A stretch of DNA of 64,000 bases from Kitasatospora sp. CB01950 (GCF_001905465.1 NZ_LISX01000017.1:28968-92967); one strand, 5' to 3'. Shown: positions 24,972 to 33,322, counted from the first letter of the stretch. Numbers and translations are program-made. Notes: generated from the sequence alone by a model not told the origin.

Positions 24972-25009
24972 AAAACACCGCGGGGCCCGATGGTGTACCG
25001 GGCCCCGCG
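24972..25009 (-). terminator. terminator of the acyl-CoA dehydrogenase gene
   Basis: Perfect 11-bp stem CGCGGGGCCCG (24979-24989) / CGGGCCCCGCG (24999-25009). On the minus strand it is followed by GTGTTTTTG, a true T-run, placing it as intrinsic terminator for the gene ending at 25058. Confidence 0.85.
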
Positions 25010-25057
25010 ATGTGAGGGTGGGTCAGGCGGTCGGGTGAACGGCCCGCCGCCGTTCGA

Positions 25058-26887
25058 TCAGAACGCCTCTTCGGCGAGGTCCATCAGCTCGTTGTCGATG
25101 GCCTCGGCGATCTGGCGCTGCGCGGCGGTGGTCGGCAGCACGGTGCGGGCGAAGTGCTTGGCCGCGGCGACCTTGCCCCGGTAGAAGGCGACGTCCTTCT
25201 CGGACGCGCCCGCCTCCAGCTTGGCCAGCGCGACGGCGGCCTGGCGCAGCAGCAGCCAGCCGACCACGACGTCGCCGGAGACCATCAGCAGGCGGGTGGT
25301 GTTCTGACCCACCTTGTACATGTTCTTGACGTCCTGCTCGACGGCCGTCAGGTCGGCGATCAGCTTGCCGACGATGGCCTCCAGGTCGCCGGCGGCCTTG
25401 GCGAGCAGGTCGCGCTCGCCGGCCAGGGCCTCGCCGCCCTCGTTGGACGCCAGGAACTTCTGGATCTGCTCGTTGACCGCGGTCAGCGCCTGGCCGCCGT
25501 CCTTGACGATCTTCCGGAAGAAGAAGTCCTGGCCCTGGATGGCGGTGGTGCCCTCGTACAGGGTGTCGATCTTGGCGTCCCGGATGTACTGCTCGATCGG
25601 GTACTCCTGCAGGTAGCCGGAGCCACCGAAGGTCTGCAGGGACTGGGCGAGCTGCTCGTAGGACTTCTCCGAGCCGTAGCCCTTGACGATCGGCAGCAGC
25701 AGGTCGTTCAGGCGCTCGGCGGCGGCGTCGTGCTCGCCGCGCAGGCGGGCGGCCAGCATGTCGTCCTGCACCGAGGCGGTGTAGAGGACCAGGGCGCGCA
25801 TGCCCTCGGCGTACGCCTTCTGGGTGAGCAGCGAGCGGCGCACGTCCGGGTGGTGGGTGATGGTGACGCGCGGCGCGGTCTTGTCCATGAACTGCGCGAT
25901 GTCGGCGCCCTGCACGCGCTCCTTGGCGTACTCCAGCGCGTTCAGGTAGCCGGTGGACAGGGTGGCGATGGCCTTCGTGCCGACCATCATCCGGGCGAAC
26001 TCGATGATCTTGAACATCTGGCGGATGCCGTCGACGGTCTCGCCGAGCAGCCAGCCCTTGGCGGGGTGCTTGGCGCCGAAGGTCATCTCGCAGGTGTTGG
26101 AGGCCTTGAGGCCCATCTTGTGCTCGACGTTGGTGGCGTAGGCGCCGTTGCGCTCGCCGAGCTCGCCGGTCTCCCAGTCGAAGTCGTACTTCGGCACGAT
26201 GTACAGGCCGAGGCCCTTGGTGCCGGGCTTGCCGCCCTCGGGGCGGGCCAGCACCAGGTGGACGATGTTCTCGGACATGTCGTGCTCGCCCGAGGTGATG
26301 AAGCGCTTGACGCCCTCGATGTGCCAGGAGCCGTCCTCCTGCTTGATCGCCTTGGTGCGGCCGGCTCCGACGTCGGAGCCCGCGTCGGGCTCGGTCAGCA
26401 CCATGGTGGCGCCCCACAGGCGCTCGACCATGCGCTGGGCGACCTTCTGCTGCTCCTCGGTGCCCTCGTCGTAGACGACGCCGGCGAAGGCCGGGCCGGA
26501 GGAGTACATCCAGATGGCGGGGTTCGAGCCGAGGACCTGCTCCGCGTACGCCCAGACCAGGGAGTTCGGGGTGACCTGGCCGCCGATGCCCTCCGGGATG
26601 CCCAGGCGCCACCACTCGGCGTCCATGAAGGCCTGGTAGCTCTTCTTGAAGGTCTCCGGGACCGGAGCGGTGTTGGTCGCCGGGTCGAACACCGGCGGGT
26701 TGCGGTCGGTGTCGGTGAAGGAGGCGGCCAGGTCGTTCTCGGCCAGCCGGGAGATCTCGCTGAGGATGTTCTTCGCGGTGTCGACGTCCATGTCGGCGAA
26801 CGGACCGGTGCCGTACACCTGGTCGCGGCCGAACACCTCGAAGAGGTTGAACTCCACGTCCCGCAGGTTGGACTTGTAGTGACCCAT
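25058..26887 (-). CDS. acyl-CoA dehydrogenase, FadE5-like
   Basis: A 609-residue FAD enzyme catalysing the first step of fatty acid beta-oxidation (acyl-CoA to trans-2-enoyl-CoA). It begins MGHYKSNLRDVEFNLFEVFG, nearly the N-terminus I recall for mycobacterial FadE5, and shares its extended length. Visible parts: the N-terminal helical domain, mid beta-domain with VLTEPDAGSDVGAGRTKAIK and RFITSGEHD, and C-terminal domain with ARMMVGTKAIATLSTGYLNA, FGGSGYLQEYPIEQYIRDAK and YEGTTAIQGQDF containing the presumed catalytic Glu. The extra C-terminal helical region (about 470-609) is typical of the long class. GGAGAAACGGTC precedes the ATG. Tandem operator-like palindromes lie upstream at 26940-26976. 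Confidence 0.95.
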   Translation of the reverse strand: MGHYKSNLRDVEFNLFEVFGRDQVYGTGPFADMDVDTAKNILSEISRLAENDLAASFTDTDRNPPVFDPATNTAPVPETFKKSYQAFMDAEWWRLGIPEGIGGQVTPNSLVWAYAEQVLGSNPAIWMYSSGPAFAGVVYDEGTEEQQKVAQRMVERLWGATMVLTEPDAGSDVGAGRTKAIKQEDGSWHIEGVKRFITSGEHDMSENIVHLVLARPEGGKPGTKGLGLYIVPKYDFDWETGELGERNGAYATNVEHKMGLKASNTCEMTFGAKHPAKGWLLGETVDGIRQMFKIIEFARMMVGTKAIATLSTGYLNALEYAKERVQGADIAQFMDKTAPRVTITHHPDVRRSLLTQKAYAEGMRALVLYTASVQDDMLAARLRGEHDAAAERLNDLLLPIVKGYGSEKSYEQLAQSLQTFGGSGYLQEYPIEQYIRDAKIDTLYEGTTAIQGQDFFFRKIVKDGGQALTAVNEQIQKFLASNEGGEALAGERDLLAKAAGDLEAIVGKLIADLTAVEQDVKNMYKVGQNTTRLLMVSGDVVVGWLLLRQAAVALAKLEAGASEKDVAFYRGKVAAAKHFARTVLPTTAAQRQIAEAIDNELMDLAEEAF

Positions 26888-26939
26888 GACCGTTTCTCCG
26901 GTTCGTCTTCCACGGGCGAGCCGCTTACGGCGCACCGCT

Positions 26940-26976
26940 TACCCACCAGTACGCCCCATGATGCTACCCAGCGGTA
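26940..26976 (-). promoter_or_regulatory. two TACC-N4-GGTA-type operator-like sites upstream of the acyl-CoA dehydrogenase gene
   Basis: TACCCAGCGGTA (26965-26976) has perfect TACC/GGTA outer symmetry and TACCCACCAGTA (26940-26951) is an imperfect second copy, 25 bases away. TACC-N4-GGTA palindromes are typical of TetR-family regulators of fatty acid degradation in actinobacteria. No such regulator is encoded nearby, so the match is only suggestive. Confidence 0.45.
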
Positions 26977-27099
26977 ACTTGTTCAACCCCTCTGCCGTGA
27001 ACCACCTATGAACGTGGTCACGTCCCACAATGCGGCCCGCCGCCGGATTGTGCGGATCGCCCGCCCCCAAGCAGGGTCCGGCCCGATAGCCTTGTCCCC

Positions 27100-27588
27100 G
27101 TGTACGGCTACGAGCAGAGCGCCTACCAGGATCCCTATCAGCAGCAGATGCAGCAGGGGATGTCCGGCATGCCCGGCGCCGGGTACGGCGACCCGCAGGC
27201 CGCCCAGCAGTCGCTCTACCCCGAGCCCTCGCCGCCCTCGCTGGCGGACGCGGTGCGCGCCTTCACCACGGGGGCGATGCCGGTGGAGGACTTCCAGGCC
27301 ATCTTCATCACCTCGAAGGTCTACTGCCCGCGCGGCGACCGCCCCGGCTTCCTGGCGCTGCACAACACCCCGACGCCGGTGATCCCGATGTTCAGCTCGC
27401 TGAAGGAGCTGAAGCGGTACGCCGGCAAGGACTCCAAGCACTTCTCGGTCACCGGCGCCGAGGTGCTCGACCTGCTGCCCACCGGCTACGGCTTCGCCCT
27501 GGACATGGAGGGCGAGCACCGGATGGTGTTCGACGCCCGCGCGGTCGAGCAGATGGTCGACTTCACCATGCGCCGGATGTACGGCTGA
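27100..27588 (+). CDS. SseB-domain protein
   Basis: A 162-residue soluble protein. The first 45 residues are Gln/Tyr/Pro-rich and disordered (SAYQDPYQQQMQQGM). The rest is an SseB-type domain: FTTGAMPVEDFQAIFITSKV, FLALHNTPTPVIPMFSSLKEL, a DLLPTGYGFALDME strand and a C-terminal helix. In actinobacteria such domains are often near or fused to regulatory or secretion-related genes, without known activity. A TAGCCT element (27087-27092) lies seven bases before the GTG start, so the transcript is probably leaderless. Its neighbour across the divergent region is the acyl-CoA dehydrogenase gene. Confidence 0.82.
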   Translation: MYGYEQSAYQDPYQQQMQQGMSGMPGAGYGDPQAAQQSLYPEPSPPSLADAVRAFTTGAMPVEDFQAIFITSKVYCPRGDRPGFLALHNTPTPVIPMFSSLKELKRYAGKDSKHFSVTGAEVLDLLPTGYGFALDMEGEHRMVFDARAVEQMVDFTMRRMYG

Positions 27589-27629
27589 CCCCTCCTTCCA
27601 CCCCTTCCCCGGGCCGGAATACACCCGAA

Positions 27630-27671
27630 TAGTTCAACGTTCAACCTTGCGAGTGGTTGAGAGTTGAACTA
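27630..27671 (+). promoter_or_regulatory. nested inverted-repeat operator upstream of the pirin gene
   Basis: TAGTTCAAC (27630-27638) and GTTGAACTA (27663-27671) are perfect inverted 9-mers. Between them lie additional half-sites GTTCAACC (27639-27646) and GGTTGAG (27655-27661), giving four TTCAAC-type half-sites. A -10-like TACTGT overlaps the right end. The layout fits a dimeric MarR/TetR-type repressor pair; pirin genes are often under MarR-type control. Confidence 0.6.
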
Positions 27672-27713
27672 CTGTGGTGGACGTAGGCCACAGACCCGTC
27701 GAAGGAGGCCGAC

Positions 27714-28673
27714 ATGCCCGCCGTGACCGTCGAGAACCCGCTGACCCTGCCGCGCGTGACCACGCCCGACCCGGTGCACAGCACCGCCCGGCCGGTCCTC
27801 ACCGTGGCCACCGCCCCCGAGGGCTACGAGGGCGAGGGCTTCCCCGTCCGCCGTGCCTTCGCCAAGATCAACCAGAAGTACCTCGACCCGTTCATCATGA
27901 TGGACCAGATGGGCGAGGTGGACTATGCGGCCGGGGAGCCGAAGGGGACCCCTTGGCACCCGCACCGCGGCTTCGAGACCGTCACCTACATCATCGACGG
28001 GACCTTCATCCACCGGGACTCCCACGGCGGTGGCGGCACCATCACCGACGGCGACACCCAGTGGATGACCGCCGGCTCCGGCCTCCTGCACATCGAGACC
28101 CCGCCGGAGTCCCTGGTGCAGTCCGGCGGCCTGTTCCACGGGCTCCAGCTGTGGGTCAACCTGCCCGCCTCGGACAAGATGATCACCCCGAAGTACCAGG
28201 ACATCCGCGGCGGCAGCGTCAAGCTGCTCAGCACCGAGGACGGCGGCGCGCTGCTGCGCGTCATCGCCGGCGAGCTGGGCGGTCACCAGGGCCCGGGCAC
28301 CACCTTCACCCCGATCACCATGATCCACGCCTCGGTCAGCCCCGGCGCCCAGATCACCCTGCCCTGGCGCTCCGACTTCAACGCCCTCGCCTACGGCCTC
28401 GCCGGCAGCGGCTCGGCCGGCACCGAGCACCGCCCCTTCCACCGGGGCCAGGCCGTCGTCTTCGGCGACGGCGACTCCCTCACCATCCGCGCCGACGAGA
28501 AGCAGGACTCCCGCGACAACAGCTTCGAGGTCGTCCTCCTCGGCGGCCTGCCGATCCGCGAGCCCGTCGCCCACTACGGCCCGTTCGTGATGAACAGCCA
28601 CCGCGAACTCCAGCAGGCCATGGAGGACTTCCAGGCCGGCCGCCTCGGCACCGTCCCCGCCGACGAGAACTGA
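27714..28673 (+). CDS. pirin family protein
   Basis: A 319-residue bicupin. The N-terminal cupin holds the metal-site His/Glu pattern HPHRGFETVTYIIDG (about residue 83) and DGDTQWMTAGSGLLHIETP, the pirin signature. A second cupin covers about 170-300 but lacks clear metal ligands. Pirins bind Fe or Ni; bacterial members may have quercetinase activity or modulate central metabolism, and in Streptomyces one has been linked to acyl-CoA dehydrogenase control (from memory). GAAGGAGG lies seven bases before the ATG. It is monocistronic with a strong terminator and an operator-like region immediately upstream. Confidence 0.94.
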   Translation: MPAVTVENPLTLPRVTTPDPVHSTARPVLTVATAPEGYEGEGFPVRRAFAKINQKYLDPFIMMDQMGEVDYAAGEPKGTPWHPHRGFETVTYIIDGTFIHRDSHGGGGTITDGDTQWMTAGSGLLHIETPPESLVQSGGLFHGLQLWVNLPASDKMITPKYQDIRGGSVKLLSTEDGGALLRVIAGELGGHQGPGTTFTPITMIHASVSPGAQITLPWRSDFNALAYGLAGSGSAGTEHRPFHRGQAVVFGDGDSLTIRADEKQDSRDNSFEVVLLGGLPIREPVAHYGPFVMNSHRELQQAMEDFQAGRLGTVPADEN

Positions 28674-28693
28674 CCGCCCTCCGCTCCCCCCGA

Positions 28694-28733
28694 ACCCGCG
28701 CCCACCGTCCTCGGACGGTGGGCGCGGGTCTTT
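28694..28733 (+). terminator. pirin gene terminator
   Basis: A perfect 17-bp stem (28694-28710 with 28713-28729) is followed by CTTTTCG. In practice the hairpin loop includes some of the inner pairs. It lies 20 bases after the stop. Confidence 0.88.
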
Positions 28734-28815
28734 TCGTGTCCGGGAAATTCGGGCTCAACCTTTCGCCGGGCTCGCGCATTGAGGACGGGTGAGAGACGCG
28801 AGCCAGGAGGGGTGG

Positions 28816-29319
28816 ATGCGCGGACAGGACGAGTTGAGCTTCGAGGAGTACGCGACCGCGCGGACGCGGCGGCTGTACCGGACGGCGTACCTGCTGTGCG
28901 GGGATCCGCACCGGGCCGAGGACCTGGCCCAGGCCACGCTCGCCAAGCTGTTCGCGCACTGGCGGCGGGCCTCGCGGATGGAGAACCTCGACGCCTATGC
29001 CCGGACCGTTCTGACCCGCACGTTCCTGGCGGAGCAGCGCAAGTGGTCGCTGGCCCGTCGGCTCGGGTCGCTGGTGGGCTCGCCCGAGGAGTCCCGTCAC
29101 GGGGACGCCGATCTGCGGGTGACGCTGCTCACCGCGCTGGCCCAACTTCCGTCGAGGGCAAGGGCGATGGTCGTCCTGCGGTACTGGGAGGACCTGAGCG
29201 TGGAGACGGTGGCCGAGCTGCTCGGGTGCAGCACCGGCACCGTCAAGAGCCAGTGTTCGCGTGCCCTGGCCAGGCTCCGCGAACAGCTCGGCGAGTCGAG
29301 CCCGTACGCGCCGGTGTGA
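28816..29319 (+). CDS. SigE-family RNA polymerase sigma factor (ECF type)
   Basis: A 167-residue group IV sigma factor. Region 2 (about 10-80) includes YRTAYLLCGDPHRAEDLAQATLAKLFAHW for core and -10 binding. Region 4 (about 95-155) has ALAQLPSRARAMVVLRYWEDLSVETVAELLGCSTGTVKSQCSRALARL, an HTH for -35 recognition. It belongs to the actinobacterial SigE family of short factors. I chose ATG 28816, preceded by CAGGAGGGGTGG, over ATG 28789. The two genes that follow, a membrane-anchored protein and a secreted propeller protein, are co-directional and tightly spaced, so this may be a sigma/anti-sigma/target operon. Confidence 0.93.
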   Translation: MRGQDELSFEEYATARTRRLYRTAYLLCGDPHRAEDLAQATLAKLFAHWRRASRMENLDAYARTVLTRTFLAEQRKWSLARRLGSLVGSPEESRHGDADLRVTLLTALAQLPSRARAMVVLRYWEDLSVETVAELLGCSTGTVKSQCSRALARLREQLGESSPYAPV

Positions 29320-29361
29320 ACAACCCCGATGAACCGGACCGAGAACACGAAGGAGTACGAG

Positions 29362-30201
29362 GTGCAGGAGCGGGCGCCGGAGGCGCTGTTCATGAGAGAG
29401 GCCATGGAGGAGCTCACCGACGACCTGACCGAGCCGGTCGGGTTGACGGCCCGGGCGATGCGGGACGGGCGCCGGCGGCGGCTGCGGTCGCGGCTGGCGG
29501 TCGGCGGGGCGGCGGCGTGCACGGCGGCGCTGGCGGTGACGGGGCTGGCGGCCGTGGTGCCCGGGGTGGGAAGCGTTCCGGGCACCGGCGTGGTGCAGAT
29601 GGGGGACGCGCCGGCTCCGCGGGTGTTCCCCACCGTCACGTTCTCCCCCACCACCGCACCATCGTCCGCGCCGCCGACCGACAGCGGCTCGTACGCCGAG
29701 CAGCAGCGGATCGAGGCGTTCCGGCAGGCGACGGCCGCCGCGCTGCAGGACCTGCTGCCGCCGGAGGTCGGCCAGATCCGGCTGGTGGCCGACGACGTGT
29801 CGGGCTACCTGGCGACGTCCCCGCAGGGCGGCACCTGGTTCATCCGGTTCTCCGTGAGCCCCGCCCCGAACGACACGACGCAGCGGACCTGCCGACCGGC
29901 CGACACGGCCAAGGGCGGGACCTGCCGCGACGAGAACCTGCCGGACGGGACGCCGGTCGTCGTGCGGGTCGAACCCGAGAGCGACGGCTCGGTGATCACC
30001 GACGCGATCTTCCACCTCGACCGCAGCGCGGTGACCGTCAGCGTCAGCCCCCATGAACGCAAGGGCAGTTCGGCCCCGGTGACGGCCGAGCAGCTGACGG
30101 CGTTCGTCCGCACGCCCCAAGTCCTGGACCTGGTCCGGCAGGCCGACCGGCACCCGGTACAGGAAGAGCCCAAGTCCTACAACGAGGGGGAGAACCGGTG
30201 A
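29362..30201 (+). CDS. single-pass membrane protein, putative anti-sigma factor
   Basis: A 279-residue protein: cytoplasmic N-terminus (about 45 residues with ALFMREAMEELTDDLTEPVG), an Arg-rich stop (RRRRLRSRL), one helix (VGGAAACTAALAVTGLAAVV, about 58-77) and a roughly 200-residue extracytoplasmic part with a Thr/Pro linker and a beta-rich domain. This topology is typical of anti-sigma partners of SigE-family factors, but no zinc (HxxxCxxC) motif is seen, so the assignment rests on position. GTG 29362 is preferred over ATG 29329, since AAGGAG lies six bases before it. It overlaps the next gene by four bases (GTGA). Confidence 0.7.
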   Translation: MQERAPEALFMREAMEELTDDLTEPVGLTARAMRDGRRRRLRSRLAVGGAAACTAALAVTGLAAVVPGVGSVPGTGVVQMGDAPAPRVFPTVTFSPTTAPSSAPPTDSGSYAEQQRIEAFRQATAAALQDLLPPEVGQIRLVADDVSGYLATSPQGGTWFIRFSVSPAPNDTTQRTCRPADTAKGGTCRDENLPDGTPVVVRVEPESDGSVITDAIFHLDRSAVTVSVSPHERKGSSAPVTAEQLTAFVRTPQVLDLVRQADRHPVQEEPKSYNEGENR

Positions 30202-31382
30202 AGCGACGTACCGTTCTGACGACCGTTCTGCTGTCCGGCGCCCTGCTGACGACGGTCTCGCCGGCCGGCGCCCAGGACACCGCCGCCGCAGACCGCCACC
30301 GCGCCCGGGCCTGGACCGCCAACGCCTTCCCGGCCGGCAACGCCAACATCCTGGACGCGGACCGGCTCGACGGCCACACCGAACTGGCCGTCGGCTCCCG
30401 GCGATTCGGAGAGGGCAAGGGCAACACCTACACCGTGCCGGTGGCCTTCACCCGGGGCACCGGCGACGCGAACTGGCACGAACTCGCCCTCCCCGACGGC
30501 CTCGGCGCCCGCACGGTCGACAGCGACGGCGCCGGGGGCGCCTGGGTGACCGGCGACAAGGCCGCCAACGGCAGCACCATCCCCGTCGGCCACTACCGCA
30601 ACGGCCGGTGGCAGGTGCGGAACGCCCCCGCCCCCGACCACACGCTGGCGGCCGGCTTCGGCGGCGTCGCGGCGGCCGGCGGCTCCGACGACGTGTGGGC
30701 GGTCGGCTCCTACGAACCGGACGACTACCTGACCTTCCTCGGCCTGATCGAGCACTGGAACGGCACCGGCTGGGAGCGGGTGCCGACCCCCGAACTCGAC
30801 ACCGACTACTGGACGCTCGGCGCGGTGACCGCCACCGGCCCGTCCGACGTCTGGGCCGCCGGCACCATCGGCACCCCCGAGGGGTGGCCGCGCCCCCTGC
30901 TGCTGCACTACGACGGCCGCGCCTGGAACCGGGTCGCCGCCCCGGACCTGGACTCCCGCTACGGCGAGCTCACCCAGCTGGTCGCGATCGGCCCCGGCAA
31001 CGTCTGGGCCTCCGGCACCGAGGAGGGCCCGGACCACAACCCGCAGACCCTGGTCGCGCACTACGACGGCACCGGCTGGACGCACCAGGACACCGGCATC
31101 GGCGCGGGCCACCTGTACGGCCTCACCCGCACCGGCAACGGCGTGGCCACCGTGGGCCACCGCCTCGACAACGGCCACACCTACCAGCCGATCGGCGCCC
31201 GGCTGACGCCCGGCGGCTGGCAGCCGCTCGACCTCCCGCAGGCCGCCGGCGGCCGCGGCCGCGTGCCGGGCAGCGTCATGGCGGCCGGGGGCCGGCTGAC
31301 CGTCGTCGGCATCGACGTCCCCGACGGCACCGACGCGAGCGGCGAGCCGCTGCCCCCGACACCATTTTCCGTGACCCGCTGA
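30198..31382 (+). CDS. secreted beta-propeller-like protein
   Basis: A 394-residue secreted protein with signal peptide VKRRTVLTTVLLSGALLTTV, cleavage near Ala26. The mature chain contains repeated units of the form DVWAVGSY...LIEHWNGTGWERVPTP, DVWAAGTIG...LLHYDGRAWNRVAAP and NVWASGTEE...LVAHYDGTGWTHQDT, about 50 residues each, as in propeller proteins of actinomycetes. No enzyme residues are recognised. It starts within the stop of the preceding anti-sigma-like gene and so is translationally coupled; it could be an output or ligand of that regulatory pair. Its stop codon lies inside an 8-bp tandem repeat. Confidence 0.82.
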   Translation: MKRRTVLTTVLLSGALLTTVSPAGAQDTAAADRHRARAWTANAFPAGNANILDADRLDGHTELAVGSRRFGEGKGNTYTVPVAFTRGTGDANWHELALPDGLGARTVDSDGAGGAWVTGDKAANGSTIPVGHYRNGRWQVRNAPAPDHTLAAGFGGVAAAGGSDDVWAVGSYEPDDYLTFLGLIEHWNGTGWERVPTPELDTDYWTLGAVTATGPSDVWAAGTIGTPEGWPRPLLLHYDGRAWNRVAAPDLDSRYGELTQLVAIGPGNVWASGTEEGPDHNPQTLVAHYDGTGWTHQDTGIGAGHLYGLTRTGNGVATVGHRLDNGHTYQPIGARLTPGGWQPLDLPQAAGGRGRVPGSVMAAGGRLTVVGIDVPDGTDASGEPLPPTPFSVTR

Positions 31383-31404
31383 CCCGCTGACCCGCTGACC
31401 CGCC
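31373..31404. repeat. 8-bp tandem repeat spanning a stop codon
   Basis: GACCCGCT is repeated at 31373, 31381 and 31389, with a fourth copy (GACCCGCC) at 31397. The stop codon (31380-31382) lies across the first junction. Units of eight bases would, if gained or lost upstream of the stop, change the C-terminal frame. Confidence 0.85.
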
Positions 31405-31428
31405 GGCCACCTGCACCGCCCGCACGAA

Positions 31429-31466
31429 CGCCGTCCCGCCCGGTCAACTGCTCGGGCGGGACGGCG
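31429..31466. terminator. bidirectional terminator between convergent genes
   Basis: A 14-bp stem CGCCGTCCCGCCCG (31429-31442) / CGGGCGGGACGGCG (31453-31466) with a 10-base loop, between the propeller gene and the minus-strand small secreted protein. Confidence 0.75.
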
Positions 31467-31492
31467 CGTTGGCGTGGCCGCGGGCCGCTCTG

Positions 31493-31732
31493 TCAGGCGA
31501 GGGCGAGGCTGATCTGGTCGTTGAAGACCACCCAGTGCTGGCCCTTGTCGTTGGCGTCGCACGGCTTGCTGGAGACGTCCGGCGCACCCCAGGTGTTGGC
31601 GAGGCAGTAGCGGCCGGGGGTGCGCGTGGCGGCGTGCCCGGTGTCGGCCGCGCCGGCCCCGACGGCCGGCAGGAGGGCGGCGGCCAGGCCCATGGTGGCG
31701 ATGGCGAGCGTCTTGCGGAAAGCGATGGCCAT
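31493..31732 (-). CDS. small secreted protein, possibly ricin-B-like fragment
   Basis: A 79-residue protein with signal peptide MAIAFRKTLAIATMGLAAAL, cleaved near Ala30. The mature 48 residues contain two cysteines and end RYCLANTWGAPDVSSKPCDA, then NDKGQHWVVFNDQISLALA. The C...C...QHW pattern resembles one lobe of a ricin-type lectin (QxW motif), but a full domain needs three. It may be a stand-alone short peptide or truncated relic. ATG 31732 is chosen for the signal peptide. The gene has GAGAACGG upstream. Function unknown. Confidence 0.6.
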   Translation of the reverse strand: MAIAFRKTLAIATMGLAAALLPAVGAGAADTGHAATRTPGRYCLANTWGAPDVSSKPCDANDKGQHWVVFNDQISLALA

Positions 31733-31942
31733 GAGGCGGTTCCGTTCTCGCAACAGGCCGCCCGAAACCGTGCGGCCCTGGGGTGCTTGCTCGGCTCGGA
31801 CCCGAGCGCAGGGCAAGTTCTGGCAGCGGAGCACCGCGGACCGGCGGCACCGCACGCCGCGTTCATCCGAACGGGCAGTCCGCACGCGCCCGGATTCGTA
31901 GGCTGGGCTCCACCGAAGGACCGCACGAGAGGGAGGGCGACG

Positions 31943-32494
31943 ATGGCGACGATTCATCAGACCACTGTCACGCCGGGCAAGTTGGAGATGCTGGCCGAGT
32001 GGCTGCCGAAGCAGGACTGGTTCCGCCCCGGCGGCGGTGAGCTGGCCCGGGCCGGCGGGTTCCGGCTGGACGACCCGGCGGGCGAGGTGGGCATCGAGGT
32101 GTACGTGGTGACGGACGACCGGGCCGCCTACCTGGTCCCGATGTCGTACCGGGGCGCGCCGCTGGAGGGTGCGCCGGAGGGGGCGCTGATCGGCGTCACC
32201 GAGCACGGCGTGCTGGGCACGCGCTGGTTCTACGACGCCGAGCAGGACCCGGTGGCGCACGCGCAGTTCGCCGAACTGCTGGCCGGCCGGGCGGTGCCGC
32301 AGCACCAGGACGAGAGCGACACGGTGGACGGCACCGTCGCGGTCGCGGCCGCGCCCGAGGGTGCGGCGGCGACGGTGACGCTGCGCCGGGAGCTGACCCC
32401 CGCCGGGGAGCCCGCTCCGGGCGAGGTGGTCGCCGGGTACACCGCGCCGGACGGTTCGGCGGCCCGCGCGGTGTTCCTGACGGCCGGTGCCTGA
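31943..32494 (+). CDS. maltokinase N-terminal cap-like domain protein
   Basis: A 183-residue soluble protein matching the N-terminal cap of maltokinase-type proteins. It opens MATIHQTTVTPGKLEMLAEW, followed by LARAGGFRLDDPAGEVGIEVYVV, YLVPMSYRGAPLEGAPEGAL and HGVLGTRWFYDAEQDPV, which are the typical cap motifs. The kinase domain is absent, so it cannot be a maltokinase by itself; similar stand-alone caps are common in Streptomyces and often mislabelled as branching enzymes. GAGGGAGGG lies seven bases before the ATG. Convergent with the next gene, leaving a 6-base gap between stops. Confidence 0.85.
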   Translation: MATIHQTTVTPGKLEMLAEWLPKQDWFRPGGGELARAGGFRLDDPAGEVGIEVYVVTDDRAAYLVPMSYRGAPLEGAPEGALIGVTEHGVLGTRWFYDAEQDPVAHAQFAELLAGRAVPQHQDESDTVDGTVAVAAAPEGAAATVTLRRELTPAGEPAPGEVVAGYTAPDGSAARAVFLTAGA

Positions 32495-32500
32495 GGACCG

Positions 32501-33322
32501 TCAGAGCCGGGCGTAGAGCGCCGCGGCGTCGTCGTGGGCCTTGCCGCGGGGCCAGCGGACGCAGTCGGCGTCGGTGAGCTCCGCGGCACGGACCTGGGCG
32601 ATCAGCTCGGCGGGGCCGGCCTCGGCGAGCAGTCGGACGGCGTCGGCCCAACTGCCCAGTCCCAGGCGGTCGGTGAAGCGGGCGGCGCCGTCCGAGAGGG
32701 CGGCGACCCCGTGCAGGTCGGCGCGGGCGACGACGCCGGTCTCGGCGTGCCGGGCGGCCTCGGGAGCGGTGGCGGCGATCCACGGCCCGTGGCCGGTGTT
32801 GCGGGCGGCGCGGACGGCGATCGCGTACCGCAGGTACAGGTCGGCGCGTTCGACGGTGCCGGGGACGGTCGACCAGACCTGGCGGCGCAGCGCCTCGCCG
32901 TCGGGGAAGCGTTGGTTGTCGCCGATCACCCGGGGCGGTCCGGCCTTGGGGTGCAGCACCAGCAGGGAGTCGCCGAGGGCCAGGTACTCCAGGGCGTCGC
33001 CGCGCAGGCGGGCGGCGACCACCATGGCGGCGGGCGTGTTGGGGTTGGCCAGGTCGCAGCTGCCGCCGTGCAGGGCGGCGGTGTCGGCGATGGCGTCGGC
33101 CAGGCAGTCGGTCATGGCCCGGTCGGGGTGGCCGGTGAGCCGGGCGACCAGGTGCGCGCCGAGGCGGCGCACGTACCAGGGGATGCCGTGGCCGCAGCCG
33201 GAGTCCAGGGTGTCCGGGGCGCTGGAGCCGTCCAGCAGCACCAGGGCCTCCGGGGTGGCCACCACGAAGTCCTCGCAGGCCCGGTCCGGGCGGCGCGCGT
33301 CGACTGCCAGCTGTACCCGCAT
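32501..33322 (-). CDS. PP2C-like serine/threonine phosphatase family protein
   Basis: A 273-residue cytoplasmic protein with a PP2C-like layout. An N-terminal strand VQLAVDARRPDRACEDFVVA gives the E/D pair, followed by ALVLLDGSSAPDTLDSGCGHG (DG motif), AAMVVAARLRGDALEYLALGDSLLVL (GDS motif), and VAALSDGAARFTDRL (SDG motif). Several metal ligands of canonical PP2C are replaced, and the D-G-x-x pattern is partly degenerate, so activity is uncertain. ATG 33322 gives the conserved start. Likely monocistronic. Substrate unknown. Confidence 0.7.
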   Translation of the reverse strand: MRVQLAVDARRPDRACEDFVVATPEALVLLDGSSAPDTLDSGCGHGIPWYVRRLGAHLVARLTGHPDRAMTDCLADAIADTAALHGGSCDLANPNTPAAMVVAARLRGDALEYLALGDSLLVLHPKAGPPRVIGDNQRFPDGEALRRQVWSTVPGTVERADLYLRYAIAVRAARNTGHGPWIAATAPEAARHAETGVVARADLHGVAALSDGAARFTDRLGLGSWADAVRLLAEAGPAELIAQVRAAELTDADCVRWPRGKAHDDAAALYARL

